Shown one piece after another: positions 9,320 through 17,820 of a stretch of DNA of 64,000 bases. Origin of the DNA: Eubacteriales bacterium (lineage in GTDB: Bacteria > Bacillota > Clostridia > Christensenellales > Aristaeellaceae); contig JAQUWD010000002.1 of assembly GCA_028693055.1 (NCBI GenBank), positions 81,019 to 145,018 of the forward strand. Direction: 5' to 3'. The position numbers and the translations under genes are program-made. The notes below the pieces were generated by a model, which saw nothing but the letters and a program-made list of their open reading frames with translations, did no database searches and was not told the DNA's origin. Every line of letters begins with the position of its first letter. Position 1 is the stretch's first letter.

Positions 9320-10141
9320 TTATTCCAGCTTGCCGCTGTCCAGAAACTGTTGCCGATACGCGGACGGCGATAGCCCATACTTGGCTTTAAACGAACGGCT
9401 CATATAAAACTCATCACAGAAGCCGAAGGTTGCCGCAATTTCAGAAAATCGAATCCCTGGCTCAACTTTGATCTGCTGCGCCACCATTTCCAGCTTTCGC
9501 CCGATCTGATATTTCGTAAAGGACATGCCTACGCATTTTTGCATAGTGGTTTCGATTGTTTTGATGCTGACGTTAAAATACTCTGCAATCTCAGATACGC
9601 TAAAATTTCTGTAGGGCGTATTGTTCACTTGCGCGATGATGCTTTCTGCCAATGCCATTCCCTCGCCCCGCGCACTGGCTGGAGCATCCGCCAGTTCTAG
9701 CATAAGAAGATTGCACAAAGAGGACAGACGTTCGCTTTTTCGGGGACGTTCACTCCAAAAAACGGACACGATCTCTTTGAAATACTCCTTGATATTGGGA
9801 GCGGCACGCACATGCTGATGGGTAGGAATGATCAGTGCATTGGGCGTGTCCTGTAGATCGCCGGGCTCGCAGGTTACGTGAATGCACAGGGTGCGCGTGT
9901 TGGGCAGACAGGGCAGCCGCGTGTAATGATGGCTCTCTGCGGACAAAAAGAGCACATCATCTTTTTCCAGCAGATAATCCGTATTTCCCTCTGTAATTAA
10001 CCATTGTCCTTTTACTAGATAAATCAAATCGTGATACTGAAGCACACGATCCAGATACAGCCGCTCTGTGGGTTTCTCGTAGTAGTGCGAGTTGGCGGAA
10101 ACAATTCTGTGATTTACGGACAGATCAATCGATATTGACAT
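9320..10141 (-). CDS. AraC family transcriptional regulator with N-terminal cupin
   Basis: This is a DNA-binding sugar-type regulator of 273 aa. The N-terminal half (about 1-110) is a cupin-like sensing domain, with strands around YHDLIYLVKGQW and a DDVLFLSAESHH turn. The C-terminal 100 residues hold two HTH motifs (FSVSEIAEYFNVSIKTIE and IRFSEIAATFGFCDEFYMSR) and end with the family signature FKAKYGLSPSAYR. The start ATG at 10141 follows AAAGGAC. It is divergent from the quinone oxidoreductase gene at 10315 and may control it. A well-formed promoter lies upstream. Confidence 0.92.
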   Translation of the reverse strand: MSISIDLSVNHRIVSANSHYYEKPTERLYLDRVLQYHDLIYLVKGQWLITEGNTDYLLEKDDVLFLSAESHHYTRLPCLPNTRTLCIHVTCEPGDLQDTPNALIIPTHQHVRAAPNIKEYFKEIVSVFWSERPRKSERLSSLCNLLMLELADAPASARGEGMALAESIIAQVNNTPYRNFSVSEIAEYFNVSIKTIETTMQKCVGMSFTKYQIGRKLEMVAQQIKVEPGIRFSEIAATFGFCDEFYMSRSFKAKYGLSPSAYRQQFLDSGKLE

Positions 10142-10205
10142 AAGCGCACGTCCTTTTTATACATGGGAATGGGTCTAAAAAACACATGGACTCATCTACG
10201 CATTT

Positions 10206-10234
10206 ATTCTATCATAAAGCAGAAAGGCGTGCAA
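10206..10234 (-). promoter_or_regulatory. SigA-type promoter of the AraC gene
   Basis: On the minus strand, -35 TTGCAC (10229-10234) and -10 TAGAAT (10206-10211) are separated by exactly 17 nt, about 65 nt before the AraC start. Confidence 0.6.
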
Positions 10235-10314
10235 TGAACGTTGCTGTGAAAATGAGTTACATGGTTTGCTGCATTGCGACAAATCAATGGCGAAAATGTA
10301 TTGGAGGATAAAAA

Positions 10315-11298
10315 ATGCATGCAATTTTGAATGGCGTCGATGGGAAACTTCATTGGGCCGAAGTGGCTGATCCCATCATCGGGAGCGGCGATGTTTTGCT
10401 TGAAGTTCATGCGGCTGCATTGAACCGCGCAGATCTGCTGCAGAGGGCGGGCCAGTATCCGCCGCCGCCGGGGTGGCCGGAATGGTTCGGCCTTGAAGCG
10501 GCTGGGCTCATCCGGGCGATTGGCGGACAGGTTGAAGCCGAAGGTCGCTGGCATGTGGGTGACAAGGTGTGCGCGCTATTGGGCGGTGGCGGCTATGCGG
10601 AACAGGTGGCTGTCCCGGCTGGGCTACTAATGCCCATTCCTGAGGGGATTTCAATGGTTGAAGCCGCAGCCCTTCCGGAAGCCTTCGGCGCGGCCTATTT
10701 GTTCTTATTTTTTGAAGGCGGCTTGAAGGCGGGGGATACGCTGCTGATGCAGGCGGGCGCCAGTGGCTTGGCCAGCGTTGTCATCCCCATGGCGAAGGCC
10801 TTCGGTGCGCGGGTGATCACCACGGTGCTCAGCGAAGAAATCGGTAAATCGCTGGCGCATTTGAATGTGGATCGAATCGTGGATACATCCAAGGAGTCCC
10901 TCGTCGAAGTCATGAAGGAAGAATTGGAAAACGACCACGGTGTGGATATTGCCATCGACTGCCTTGGCGGCGAAGATGTGGGCGAATGCCTGAAGCAAAT
11001 GAACCGTGGCGGACGCTGGATCATGATTGCAACACTGGCTTCCGATATTACCAGTGTGGATCTCCGATCCATGTATGTGAGGAACACCCGCTTGATCGGC
11101 ACTACGTTGCGTAGCCGCGCCCCCGAGGTGAAGGCGAAGATCCTCAGCGACATGGTGGAGATCATCTGGCCGAAGGTGACGTCCGGCGAGATTCGGCCTA
11201 CAATCTGTAATGTATTCCCTATCGAGCAGGCGGAGGAAGCACAGGCAATGATGATGGAAGGCCGTAACGTGGGCAAAATTGTATTGCAGGTGAAATAA
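10315..11298 (+). CDS. NAD(P)H quinone oxidoreductase, PIG3-like zinc-free MDR family
   Basis: This is a 327-aa medium-chain dehydrogenase/reductase. The N-terminus (LNRADLLQRAGQYPPPPG) is the hallmark of the PIG3/TP53I3 quinone oxidoreductase branch, and the zinc-ligand Cys/His pattern of alcohol dehydrogenases is missing. The NADPH-binding Rossmann part carries LMQAGASGLASVVIPMAKAFGARV (about 144-167). The family is known to reduce quinones with NADPH. The start ATG follows TGGAGGATAAAAA. It is transcribed away from the AraC gene and stands alone. Confidence 0.92.
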   Translation: MHAILNGVDGKLHWAEVADPIIGSGDVLLEVHAAALNRADLLQRAGQYPPPPGWPEWFGLEAAGLIRAIGGQVEAEGRWHVGDKVCALLGGGGYAEQVAVPAGLLMPIPEGISMVEAAALPEAFGAAYLFLFFEGGLKAGDTLLMQAGASGLASVVIPMAKAFGARVITTVLSEEIGKSLAHLNVDRIVDTSKESLVEVMKEELENDHGVDIAIDCLGGEDVGECLKQMNRGGRWIMIATLASDITSVDLRSMYVRNTRLIGTTLRSRAPEVKAKILSDMVEIIWPKVTSGEIRPTICNVFPIEQAEEAQAMMMEGRNVGKIVLQVK

Positions 11299-11641
11299 TA
11301 GAAAGAAAATGGTGCTTTGTGAAAAGGTGCGGCGCTGAGCCGGGCGGATTTGCCGGTAGTAGTTGGTGATCTGCGGTACGAAGGGTACTATAGAAATCAG
11401 GCTGCTGGAGCGATACATTGACGGAAGCGACCTGATGTCACGGATGTGAGGGAGCATTATTTGGAAAGCGGCGCTACAAGCTGGCACAAGCTGGGGATTC
11501 AGTCGGATGAACGTTTATCCTGAACGGTTCTACAAACTGGAAACGCACAATGTGGTAAAAAGTATGTCTGTGCATGCTCGTCAGGGCATGCACAGACATA
11601 CTTTGCGTCATTGTATACTATTTACACTAGCCCCTTGGGTA
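11299..11641. other. Intergenic region with terminator only
   Basis: These 343 bases lie between the convergent oxidoreductase gene and galactonate-type operon. Short stretches near 11340-11515 read like protein in more than one frame but carry stops, so they may be gene remnants; no product can be named. The hairpin at 11559-11604 is the only firm feature. Confidence 0.5.
11559..11604 (-). terminator. Strong intrinsic terminator of the minus-strand sugar-acid operon
   Basis: A perfect 19-bp stem (11559-11577 with 11586-11604) with an 8-nt loop is followed, in the minus direction, by TTTTT. It lies just after the last gene of the operon ending at 11642. Confidence 0.85.
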
Positions 11642-12826
11642 TTATTGCTCCTTCTCCCAGCCGTTGAAATAATACACCGTATCATCCTTCGGTCGAATGT
11701 CCGTGAGCGTTCCCACATAGTGACGAAGATTGCGCGGCGTATAAGGGCGCTCGCGTGCGGCTTCCTCATTAACCTCGATTCCCAAGCCCGGCTTTTCGGG
11801 GATCAGAATGTAGCCGTCCTCGTATTGAACATTCTCGTTGGTGATTGCTTTGCGGAACGAGCCGTCCGTCACCATGATCTCGTGAATGAGGAAGTTTGGC
11901 GTGCAGGCTGCCAGCTGTAAAATGGCAGCGTTGGAGATCGGACCGGAGGGATTATGGAAGGAAACCGGCACATGGCAAGCCTCGCACATGGCCGCGATCT
12001 TTTTGCTTTCCAAGATGCCGCCCGTATGGAAGATATCGGGCTGTGCGATGTCGATGGCTTCCTTGTGCAGCACGTCCCAGAAATGATACTTGCCATAGAA
12101 GCGCTCGCCTGCCGACACCGGGATCATGCTGTGATCACGCACCCATTTGAGCGAGTCGATATTATCCGGCACGGTCGGCTCCTCAATGAGCATCGGCTTA
12201 AAGGGCGCAAGCTCGCGGCTCATAGATACGGCGGTGTAGTGGTTGAAGCGCCCGTGGCACTCAATCAACAGCTCCACCTGTGGACCGACGGCTTCACGTA
12301 CCGCGCCCACGCAAGCGACGGCTGCATCCATTTCCTCGCGGGAGAGCGTCATGTGCGCCTTGCCGAAGGGATCCCATTTCAGCGCCTTTACGCCATGGGC
12401 GACCGTGTCTTTGGCCTTTGCAGCAAATTCTTCGGGCGTGCGCGCACCGGGGAACCATGCGTTGGCGTACATCTTCACCTTCTCGCGCATGCGCCCGCCC
12501 AGTAGGTTGCACACCGGCGTATTGTAATACTTGCCCGCAATGTCCCAGCATGCGATTTCAATGCCGGACAACGCGCTCATCATCACCGGGCCGCCCTTCC
12601 AATAGGAATCGCGGTAGACATCAAACCACATTTTCTCGATATCGATGGGGTTGCGGCCTACCACCATGCGCTTCATGTCCTCCAGACAACCCTCCAGCGC
12701 ATTCTCCCGGGTGCCCAAGCTGGCCTCGCCCCAGCCATACAGCCCATCGTCCGTTTCCACCTTCACGAACGTCCAGTTCGTGCGGAAAGCGTCCAAGGTG
12801 AGCGCTTTGACGTCAGTTATTTTCAT
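11642..12826 (-). CDS. Enolase-superfamily dehydratase (mandelate racemase/muconate lactonizing type)
   Basis: This is an enolase-superfamily enzyme of 394 aa, in the mandelate-racemase subgroup that dehydrates sugar acids. Metal ligands are predicted at E189 (IECHG), E215 (IEEP) and E241 (AGER), with H191 and H291 (FHNPSGP) as acid/base residues, matching the pattern of galactonate and mannonate dehydratases. The ATG at 12826 (AAGGAGAA upstream) was preferred to the one at 12847; it overlaps the aldolase stop as ATGA. It is the last gene before the terminator. It shares the operon with a DgoD-like enzyme of the same superfamily, so it probably handles a different stereoisomer; the exact substrate is unknown. 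Confidence 0.9.
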   Translation of the reverse strand: MKITDVKALTLDAFRTNWTFVKVETDDGLYGWGEASLGTRENALEGCLEDMKRMVVGRNPIDIEKMWFDVYRDSYWKGGPVMMSALSGIEIACWDIAGKYYNTPVCNLLGGRMREKVKMYANAWFPGARTPEEFAAKAKDTVAHGVKALKWDPFGKAHMTLSREEMDAAVACVGAVREAVGPQVELLIECHGRFNHYTAVSMSRELAPFKPMLIEEPTVPDNIDSLKWVRDHSMIPVSAGERFYGKYHFWDVLHKEAIDIAQPDIFHTGGILESKKIAAMCEACHVPVSFHNPSGPISNAAILQLAACTPNFLIHEIMVTDGSFRKAITNENVQYEDGYILIPEKPGLGIEVNEEAARERPYTPRNLRHYVGTLTDIRPKDDTVYYFNGWEKEQ

Positions 12827-13488
12827 TGGGCTTTCTCCTTCGCCCACAAACGAATGGCTTCACGATGCAGCCGCGCCAGGTCGCTGATAGCTTGATAATC
12901 TCCGGCGTTGATCAATTCCTTCTTGAGCACGGTTACGCCGGTGCCGACCGCGCTGATGCCCGCGCTCAGCATCACGGGAATGGTGGCCGGATTCACGCCG
13001 CCCGTAGCCATCAGCGGGATATGGGGCAGGGGACCCTTGAGGTTTTGGATATAATGCATACCCAGATCGTCCGCAGGGAAAAGCTTCACAATATCCGCTC
13101 CGGCGTCCCACGCCGCGCAAATCTCAGTGGGTGTCATCGTACCCGGAATGCTGACCATGCCTAGCTTCTTGGTTTCAGCAATCACCGCCGGGTTGGCGTT
13201 GGGAGAGATCACATATTCCGCGCCCGCATCCCGCGCGGCGCGCACCTCGTCTACGGTAAGCGTGGTTCCCACGCCCAAACAAATCCGGTCGCCTAAGGCC
13301 TTGCGAATCGCTTTCAGCTTGGCTGTGTTGTCCGCAATCGGGTCGGGCAGCAAATGATCGAAGGTGGACTCCAAACAGCATACGTCCGCGTTGAGCATCG
13401 CCTCGCAGCATAGCACCAATTTGTCTGCGGGAATCCCGCGCGCGATGATAACCAATTTCTCCTTAAAAATTCGTTCCTTGACGTCCAT
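12823..13488 (-). CDS. 2-keto-3-deoxy-6-phospho-sugar acid aldolase (KDPG/KDPGal family)
   Basis: This is a class I aldolase of 221 aa, cleaving 2-keto-3-deoxy-6-phosphogluconate or -galactonate to pyruvate and glyceraldehyde 3-phosphate. The Schiff-base Lys is K135 in DIVKLFPAD; R17 (ARGIP) and E40 (CLES) fit the conserved active-site positions, and GVGTTLT and ATGGVNP are the phosphate-binding loops. I chose the ATG at 13488 because AAAGGAG lies 9 nt before it; the upstream TTG at 13509 has no such site. It sits between two dehydratase genes, as expected for the sugar-acid pathway; a 2-keto-3-deoxy sugar-acid kinase is not seen in the window. Confidence 0.93.
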   Translation of the reverse strand: MDVKERIFKEKLVIIARGIPADKLVLCCEAMLNADVCCLESTFDHLLPDPIADNTAKLKAIRKALGDRICLGVGTTLTVDEVRAARDAGAEYVISPNANPAVIAETKKLGMVSIPGTMTPTEICAAWDAGADIVKLFPADDLGMHYIQNLKGPLPHIPLMATGGVNPATIPVMLSAGISAVGTGVTVLKKELINAGDYQAISDLARLHREAIRLWAKEKAQ

Positions 13489-13502
13489 TCTGTGCATCTC
13501 CT

Positions 13503-14657
13503 TTACCAATCAGCCTGCGAGCCGTCCTCATAGGTGACGAATTGATTTTTGCGCCAGCCGTCGTCCTTGAGGGCTTCCAGCGCCGCATCGTTCAGCTCCA
13601 CGCCAAGACCGGGTTTCTTGGGTAGGTCAATATAGCCGTTTTGAATCGTGAAGGGCTCTTGTAGCAGCTCCTGTCCCAGATCCCAGCCCTCAGGATGGCC
13701 GGGAAACTCCTGTACTAGGAAGTTCGGCGTGCAGGCGTCCAGTTGTAGACAGGCTGCCAGCGAAATGGGCCCTAACGGATTGTGAGGCGCGATGCTCATG
13801 TGGTACACCTCGCCCATAGCAGCAATCTTGCGCGCCTCAAAGATACCACCCACATGGCACAGATCAGGCTGTAGCACACGCACCGCCTGCTTTTCAATCA
13901 GCTCCCGATAACCCCAGCGGGTAAACAGGCGCTCGCCCGCTGCAAGGGGCACGTTGGTGCGACGGCTGATATCTACCATTTCATCCACGTTATCAGGCAG
14001 CACCGGCTCCTCAATGAACAGCGGGTGATAGGGAGCCAGCGCGTCAATCAGGCGCGGCGCGTTGGCGGGACTGACACGGCCGTGAAAGTCGATCGCCAGA
14101 TCCACCGCGTCCCCGATTGTATCCCGCACAGCGGCAAAGCGCTCGATGTGGGGCTTCATCTCCTCGCGCCCGATGATGGGGGAGATCGGAGCAATGATGG
14201 AATACTTGAGCGCGGTCATTCCCCAGTCCGCAAGCCGCTTGCGCGCTAAGGCGCACATCTCGTCGATGGTATTGCCGCCCTTGATAGCGACTGCCTTCAC
14301 GTGCGTATACATACGGATTTTATCGCGCACTGCGCCGCGCAGCAGCTCGTATACGGGCACGCCCAGCGCCTTGCCCTTGATATCCCACAAGGCCATTTCG
14401 ATACCGGTGATGGCGCTCATGGCAATGGGGCCGCCGCGGTAGAAGCTGCTGCGGTACATGCGCTGCCATAACGCTTCCACGCGGCGTGGGTCCTCGCCAA
14501 GGATGTTTTGTCCAATCTCCTGCACTGCAGCCGCGCAGGAATGCGCCCGACACTCAAGGATCGGCTCGCCCACGCCGGTAATTCCTTCGTCGGTGTACAC
14601 TTTAAGAATCAACCAGCGAGGTTTGACATAGAAGGTTTCAAAACCTGTGATCTTCAC
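13503..14657 (-). CDS. dgoD: D-galactonate dehydratase-like enzyme
   Basis: This 384-aa enolase-superfamily enzyme dehydrates D-galactonate-type sugar acids to 2-keto-3-deoxy acids. It is close in layout to E. coli DgoD: an MKITGFETFYV start, SSFYRGGPIAMSAITGIE, D190 and H192 in IDFHGRVS, E216 (IEEPVLPDN), E242 (AAGERLF) and H292 (PHNPLGPISL). These correspond to the known metal and catalytic residues with an offset of about seven. The start is a GTG at 14657 behind GAGGAGG and overlaps the SDR stop as GTGA. The product is the natural substrate (after phosphorylation) of the aldolase encoded next. Galactonate is favoured but a related aldonate is possible. Confidence 0.9.
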   Translation of the reverse strand: MKITGFETFYVKPRWLILKVYTDEGITGVGEPILECRAHSCAAAVQEIGQNILGEDPRRVEALWQRMYRSSFYRGGPIAMSAITGIEMALWDIKGKALGVPVYELLRGAVRDKIRMYTHVKAVAIKGGNTIDEMCALARKRLADWGMTALKYSIIAPISPIIGREEMKPHIERFAAVRDTIGDAVDLAIDFHGRVSPANAPRLIDALAPYHPLFIEEPVLPDNVDEMVDISRRTNVPLAAGERLFTRWGYRELIEKQAVRVLQPDLCHVGGIFEARKIAAMGEVYHMSIAPHNPLGPISLAACLQLDACTPNFLVQEFPGHPEGWDLGQELLQEPFTIQNGYIDLPKKPGLGVELNDAALEALKDDGWRKNQFVTYEDGSQADW

Positions 14658-15190
14658 TGGATTGCCTCCTCACTTGCTTCGTTCTCCTTATTCCAGTCCT
14701 TGTTATAAGGCAGTAGGCAGATACCGATGCCGGAGTCTACGGTGAACTCCGTGCCTGTAACGGTAGGCGACTGATCGCTGCACAGGAAATACACGGCGGC
14801 GGCGATCTCATCCGGCGAGCTCTCGCGTCCGGCGGGGTATTGGCGGCGACGGCGCTCCGTCTCCTCGGGAGACTGCGTTGTCCAGCGTTCACTCCAAATC
14901 GCTCCGGCGATGATGCTGTTGGCACGGATGCTCAGGTGCCCCAGCTCAACGGCAAAGCAACGCATCATTGCATTGATTGCGCCCTTGCTGGAGGAATACG
15001 CCACACGCCCCGGAATGGCGCCATGGCTGTGTACGGAGCTCAGCGCCACGATGGAGCCGCCGCCTGCTTTTTTCATCAGCTTCACAGCTTCCTGCACGCC
15101 GAAGAACGTGCCGCGCACATTGGCGTTCATCACCGCGTCCCATTCCTCCTCGGTTGTAGGCGGCTCCCATTCCCTTTCTTTTGTAGCCAT
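14654..15190 (-). pseudogene. SDR-family oxidoreductase, 5'-truncated
   Basis: The 178-aa frame matches only the C-terminal two-thirds of a short-chain dehydrogenase. The active-site elements are present: NVRGTFFG, the catalytic Ser region ALSSVHS and the YSSSK motif, ending with a C-terminal TGTEFTVDSGIG. The first 75-90 residues with the TGxxxGIG nucleotide-binding fold and NNAG are missing. The codon just before the ATG is an in-frame TAG. In the operon it would be the first gene, perhaps oxidising a sugar to a lactone or acid. Loss of the dinucleotide-binding part should abolish activity, so I call it a remnant, although a misassembly at this point cannot be excluded. Confidence 0.8.
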
Positions 15191-15243
15191 CTACGCACAT
15201 TAGCGGCGCTACGGAAAACATTATGACGAATGGAGTAATCCTT

Positions 15244-16113
15244 ATGAAACGACAGCATTTGCGGCTTACTACCGAGAGAGAAATCACCTACGCCTGTTTT
15301 CTGGCGCCTGCGCTGATTCTATATATCATCACGGTTATCGTCCCATTCTTTCAAGGAATCCCGTATTCCTTCACCAACTGGAACCTGATCTCCAATGCTT
15401 CCAACAATGTTGGTTTCAAGAACTACGCCATTCTGTTCGGCTCCAAGGAGTTTTGGACGGCTGTAGGGAACACCTTTCAATTTACAGGACTGTACGTTGT
15501 ATTCAGTAACCTGATTGGTTTGGGCGTGGCGCTTTTACTCCAGCGCAGCAGCAAGCTGAACAATGTTTGCCGCACCATGATCTTTATGCCTTATGTTATC
15601 AGTTTAGTTACGGCGGCCTTTGTTTGGCGCTATATCTACAGCGCCGTATATTCTCCGCTGTTCAACGTGCCCAGCCCTTTAGGCGTTAAGAACCAAGCGA
15701 TGCTCGGTATTGCCATCATTTCGGTGTGGCGCACCAGCGGCTACTGCATGCTGATCTACATCGCAGGCTTACAGGGCGTACCTCAAGAGTATTACGAGGC
15801 TGCAAGCGTCGAGGGCGCATCGGCCATCCAAAAATTTTTCAAAATTACCGTACCGATGCTCATTCCGTCCTTCTCCGCCAATGTCAGCCTATTGCTGGCT
15901 TGGGGCTTGAAGGTATTCGAGGTGGTTCGCGCCACCACCAACGGCGGGCCGACCCGCAACGCAACCACAACGATGTCGATGTTTATCTACAACAATATAT
16001 TCGCTAATAGCAAAGCTGGTTATGGCCAAGCGGCTGCCATTATCATGACGGCGATCCTGTTGATCGTATCGTTCATGGTGTCCAAATTCTTCCGTTCCCG
16101 GGAGGTGTACTAA
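15244..16113 (+). CDS. Sugar ABC transporter permease, MalF-like
   Basis: This is the first permease of a second CUT1 importer, about 289 aa. The first TM helix lies at about residues 16-40. The EAA loop (YYEAASVEGASAIQKFFKITVP) is intact. I chose the ATG at 15244 (TGGAG about 8 nt upstream) over that at 15223. Only 53 nt separate it from the oppositely oriented SDR remnant, and no promoter is evident there. No binding-protein gene and no ATPase gene is next to it. The second permease follows after 1 nt. Confidence 0.92.
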   Translation: MKRQHLRLTTEREITYACFLAPALILYIITVIVPFFQGIPYSFTNWNLISNASNNVGFKNYAILFGSKEFWTAVGNTFQFTGLYVVFSNLIGLGVALLLQRSSKLNNVCRTMIFMPYVISLVTAAFVWRYIYSAVYSPLFNVPSPLGVKNQAMLGIAIISVWRTSGYCMLIYIAGLQGVPQEYYEAASVEGASAIQKFFKITVPMLIPSFSANVSLLLAWGLKVFEVVRATTNGGPTRNATTTMSMFIYNNIFANSKAGYGQAAAIIMTAILLIVSFMVSKFFRSREVY

Positions 16114-16114
16114 G

Positions 16115-16999
16115 ATGGTAAGCAACACGAAACTTCCCGCCTCTGGTGCAACGTTCTTCAATTATACGCGCCGCAAGCACCTTGCAAACCTGCTGCGCGC
16201 AGTGTGTGTAGTGTTGGTAACGCTCCTGTTTATCTCGCCGCTGTACATCAGCCTGATCTATTCGCTCAAGACTCCGCAGGAAATGGGCACCAGTGCGCCG
16301 CTTTCTTTACCCAGCAGTTTTTATTTGGGTAATTATTCGGACGTCGTCGTTAAGAACGACCTGTTTCGCACGGGGTTTACCAACAGCCTGATTAGTACCC
16401 TATGCATTGTGGCAGTGCTTACGGTGATCACCCCGATGGCTTGCTACGTGCTGGCTCGCAGCAATCGTAAGGTTTACGCTGCAGCATACTATATTTTCAT
16501 GACCGGTATTCTGATTCCCTTTCAGTGCATCATGTTCCCGGAATACATCAACCTAAAGGCGGTAGGGCTGATCAACACGTTGCAGGGCTATATCATCGTG
16601 CGGGCTGGGTTCCAAATCGGCATTTGCATCATGATTATCACGAATTTCGTGAAAACAGTGCCTGTGGAGCTGGAGGAGGCCGCCAACATTGATGGCGCCA
16701 GCGTTTTCCGCACCTTCTGGCGCATTGTCTTTCCATTGTTGAAGCCCATCAACGTCACCATGCTAGTCATCAACACCTTGAACGCTTGGAACGATTACGC
16801 TGTGTCGGTCGCCATTTTGCAAAGCGAGGATAAGCGCACGCTTCCTTTGGCCCAGCTGGTTTATACCAGCGAGACGGGCGTGGACGTCAACCTAGCGTTT
16901 GCGTTTTTTAGTCTTTGCATTATCCCGGTTTTGCTGCTATACTTATTCACGCAGAAGTATATCGTAGGCGGGATCATGAGTGGTGCCGTCAAGGGTTGA
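16115..16999 (+). CDS. Sugar ABC transporter permease, MalG-like
   Basis: This is the second permease of the importer, 294 aa. It starts 1 nt after the first permease, with GGGAGG about 9 nt upstream. The EAA loop is ELEEAANIDGASVFRTF, followed by VFPLLKP. The C-terminus ends GAVKG as in the first importer. A terminator lies between this gene and the regulator genes, as in the first cluster at 2871. The substrate is probably a sugar; the partner binding protein is missing from the window. Confidence 0.94.
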   Translation: MVSNTKLPASGATFFNYTRRKHLANLLRAVCVVLVTLLFISPLYISLIYSLKTPQEMGTSAPLSLPSSFYLGNYSDVVVKNDLFRTGFTNSLISTLCIVAVLTVITPMACYVLARSNRKVYAAAYYIFMTGILIPFQCIMFPEYINLKAVGLINTLQGYIIVRAGFQIGICIMIITNFVKTVPVELEEAANIDGASVFRTFWRIVFPLLKPINVTMLVINTLNAWNDYAVSVAILQSEDKRTLPLAQLVYTSETGVDVNLAFAFFSLCIIPVLLLYLFTQKYIVGGIMSGAVKG

Positions 17000-17027
17000 A
17001 AAAAAGTCCTCTATGTCGGCAGAAGTT

Positions 17028-17070
17028 ACAGAGGGAGTTGCTGGAGCGCTCCCTCTGTTGTCCTTTTTTC
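17028..17070 (+). terminator. Intrinsic terminator after the permease pair
   Basis: A perfect 10-bp stem (17028-17037 with 17049-17058) is followed by TGTCCTTTTTT. It separates the permease genes from the two-component system and probably lowers regulator expression. Confidence 0.85.
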
Positions 17071-17091
17071 GGAGAGGAGGGGGGCAGAAAC

Positions 17092-17820
17092 ATGTATAAG
17101 ATTGTTGTGATTGACGACAACAGGGCGATCGCCGAAATGATTGCAACCGCCATTCCATGGGACAAGCTGGAATGCGCGGTATGCGGCGTGGCGTATAACG
17201 GTATCCGTGGCCGTGACCTGATTCAAAGACAGCATCCCGATATCATCATTGCGGACATCCATATGCCGGGCATGAACGGGCTGGATATGATCAAGAACCT
17301 ACGGGAGACCAGTCCACAGACCAAGGTGATTTTCATCAGCGCCTATGATGATTTCGCCTATGCCCAGCAGGCGGTGGCGCTTCATGCGCATGAGTACCTG
17401 CTCAAGCCCTTTGAAAACGAAAAGCTGATGGACAGCGTTCGCCGCGCTATTGTAGAGCTGGCCCCACCCTCCGAGCACGACGACGGCGCGTCCGCCTCGG
17501 CTCGATTTACCGAAACGGTGTTGCGCTACATTGAGGATCATCCCGATCATCCCACCTTGCAGGAGGCGGCGGAGAAGTTCGGCTACAGCCCCTCTTACAT
17601 TGGCACCTTGATTCGCAAGGAGACGGGCGTGACCTACATTGAGTGGGTGGCGCGTTCCCGATTGAAGCTTGCTAAGAAGCTACTGCGCAATCCCTCCTAC
17701 CGAATCGAGGAGGTGGCGCAAATCGTAGGCTACAGGAATTACGTCTCCTTCTATCAGTTCTTTGTCAAGCACGAGGGGGTTTCACCGCGTGACTACCGGA
17801 ATGGCGGTGAGAAGTCGTGA
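17092..17820 (+). CDS. Response regulator, YesN/AraC type (short)
   Basis: This is a receiver plus AraC HTH regulator of 242 aa. It has acidic residues DD at 8-9, a phospho-acceptor Asp at about 55 (IIADIHMPG) and Lys at about 105 in LLKPF. The HTH region covers about residues 140-240 and ends with VSPRDY. The ATG at 17092 lies behind a GGAGAGGAGGGG stretch; earlier codons in the frame overlap the permease gene and lack sense as protein. Its stop overlaps the kinase start as GTGA. Unlike the first cluster, here the regulator precedes the kinase. It probably controls the permease genes upstream and the lactonase/epimerase downstream. Confidence 0.93.
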   Translation: MYKIVVIDDNRAIAEMIATAIPWDKLECAVCGVAYNGIRGRDLIQRQHPDIIIADIHMPGMNGLDMIKNLRETSPQTKVIFISAYDDFAYAQQAVALHAHEYLLKPFENEKLMDSVRRAIVELAPPSEHDDGASASARFTETVLRYIEDHPDHPTLQEAAEKFGYSPSYIGTLIRKETGVTYIEWVARSRLKLAKKLLRNPSYRIEEVAQIVGYRNYVSFYQFFVKHEGVSPRDYRNGGEKS

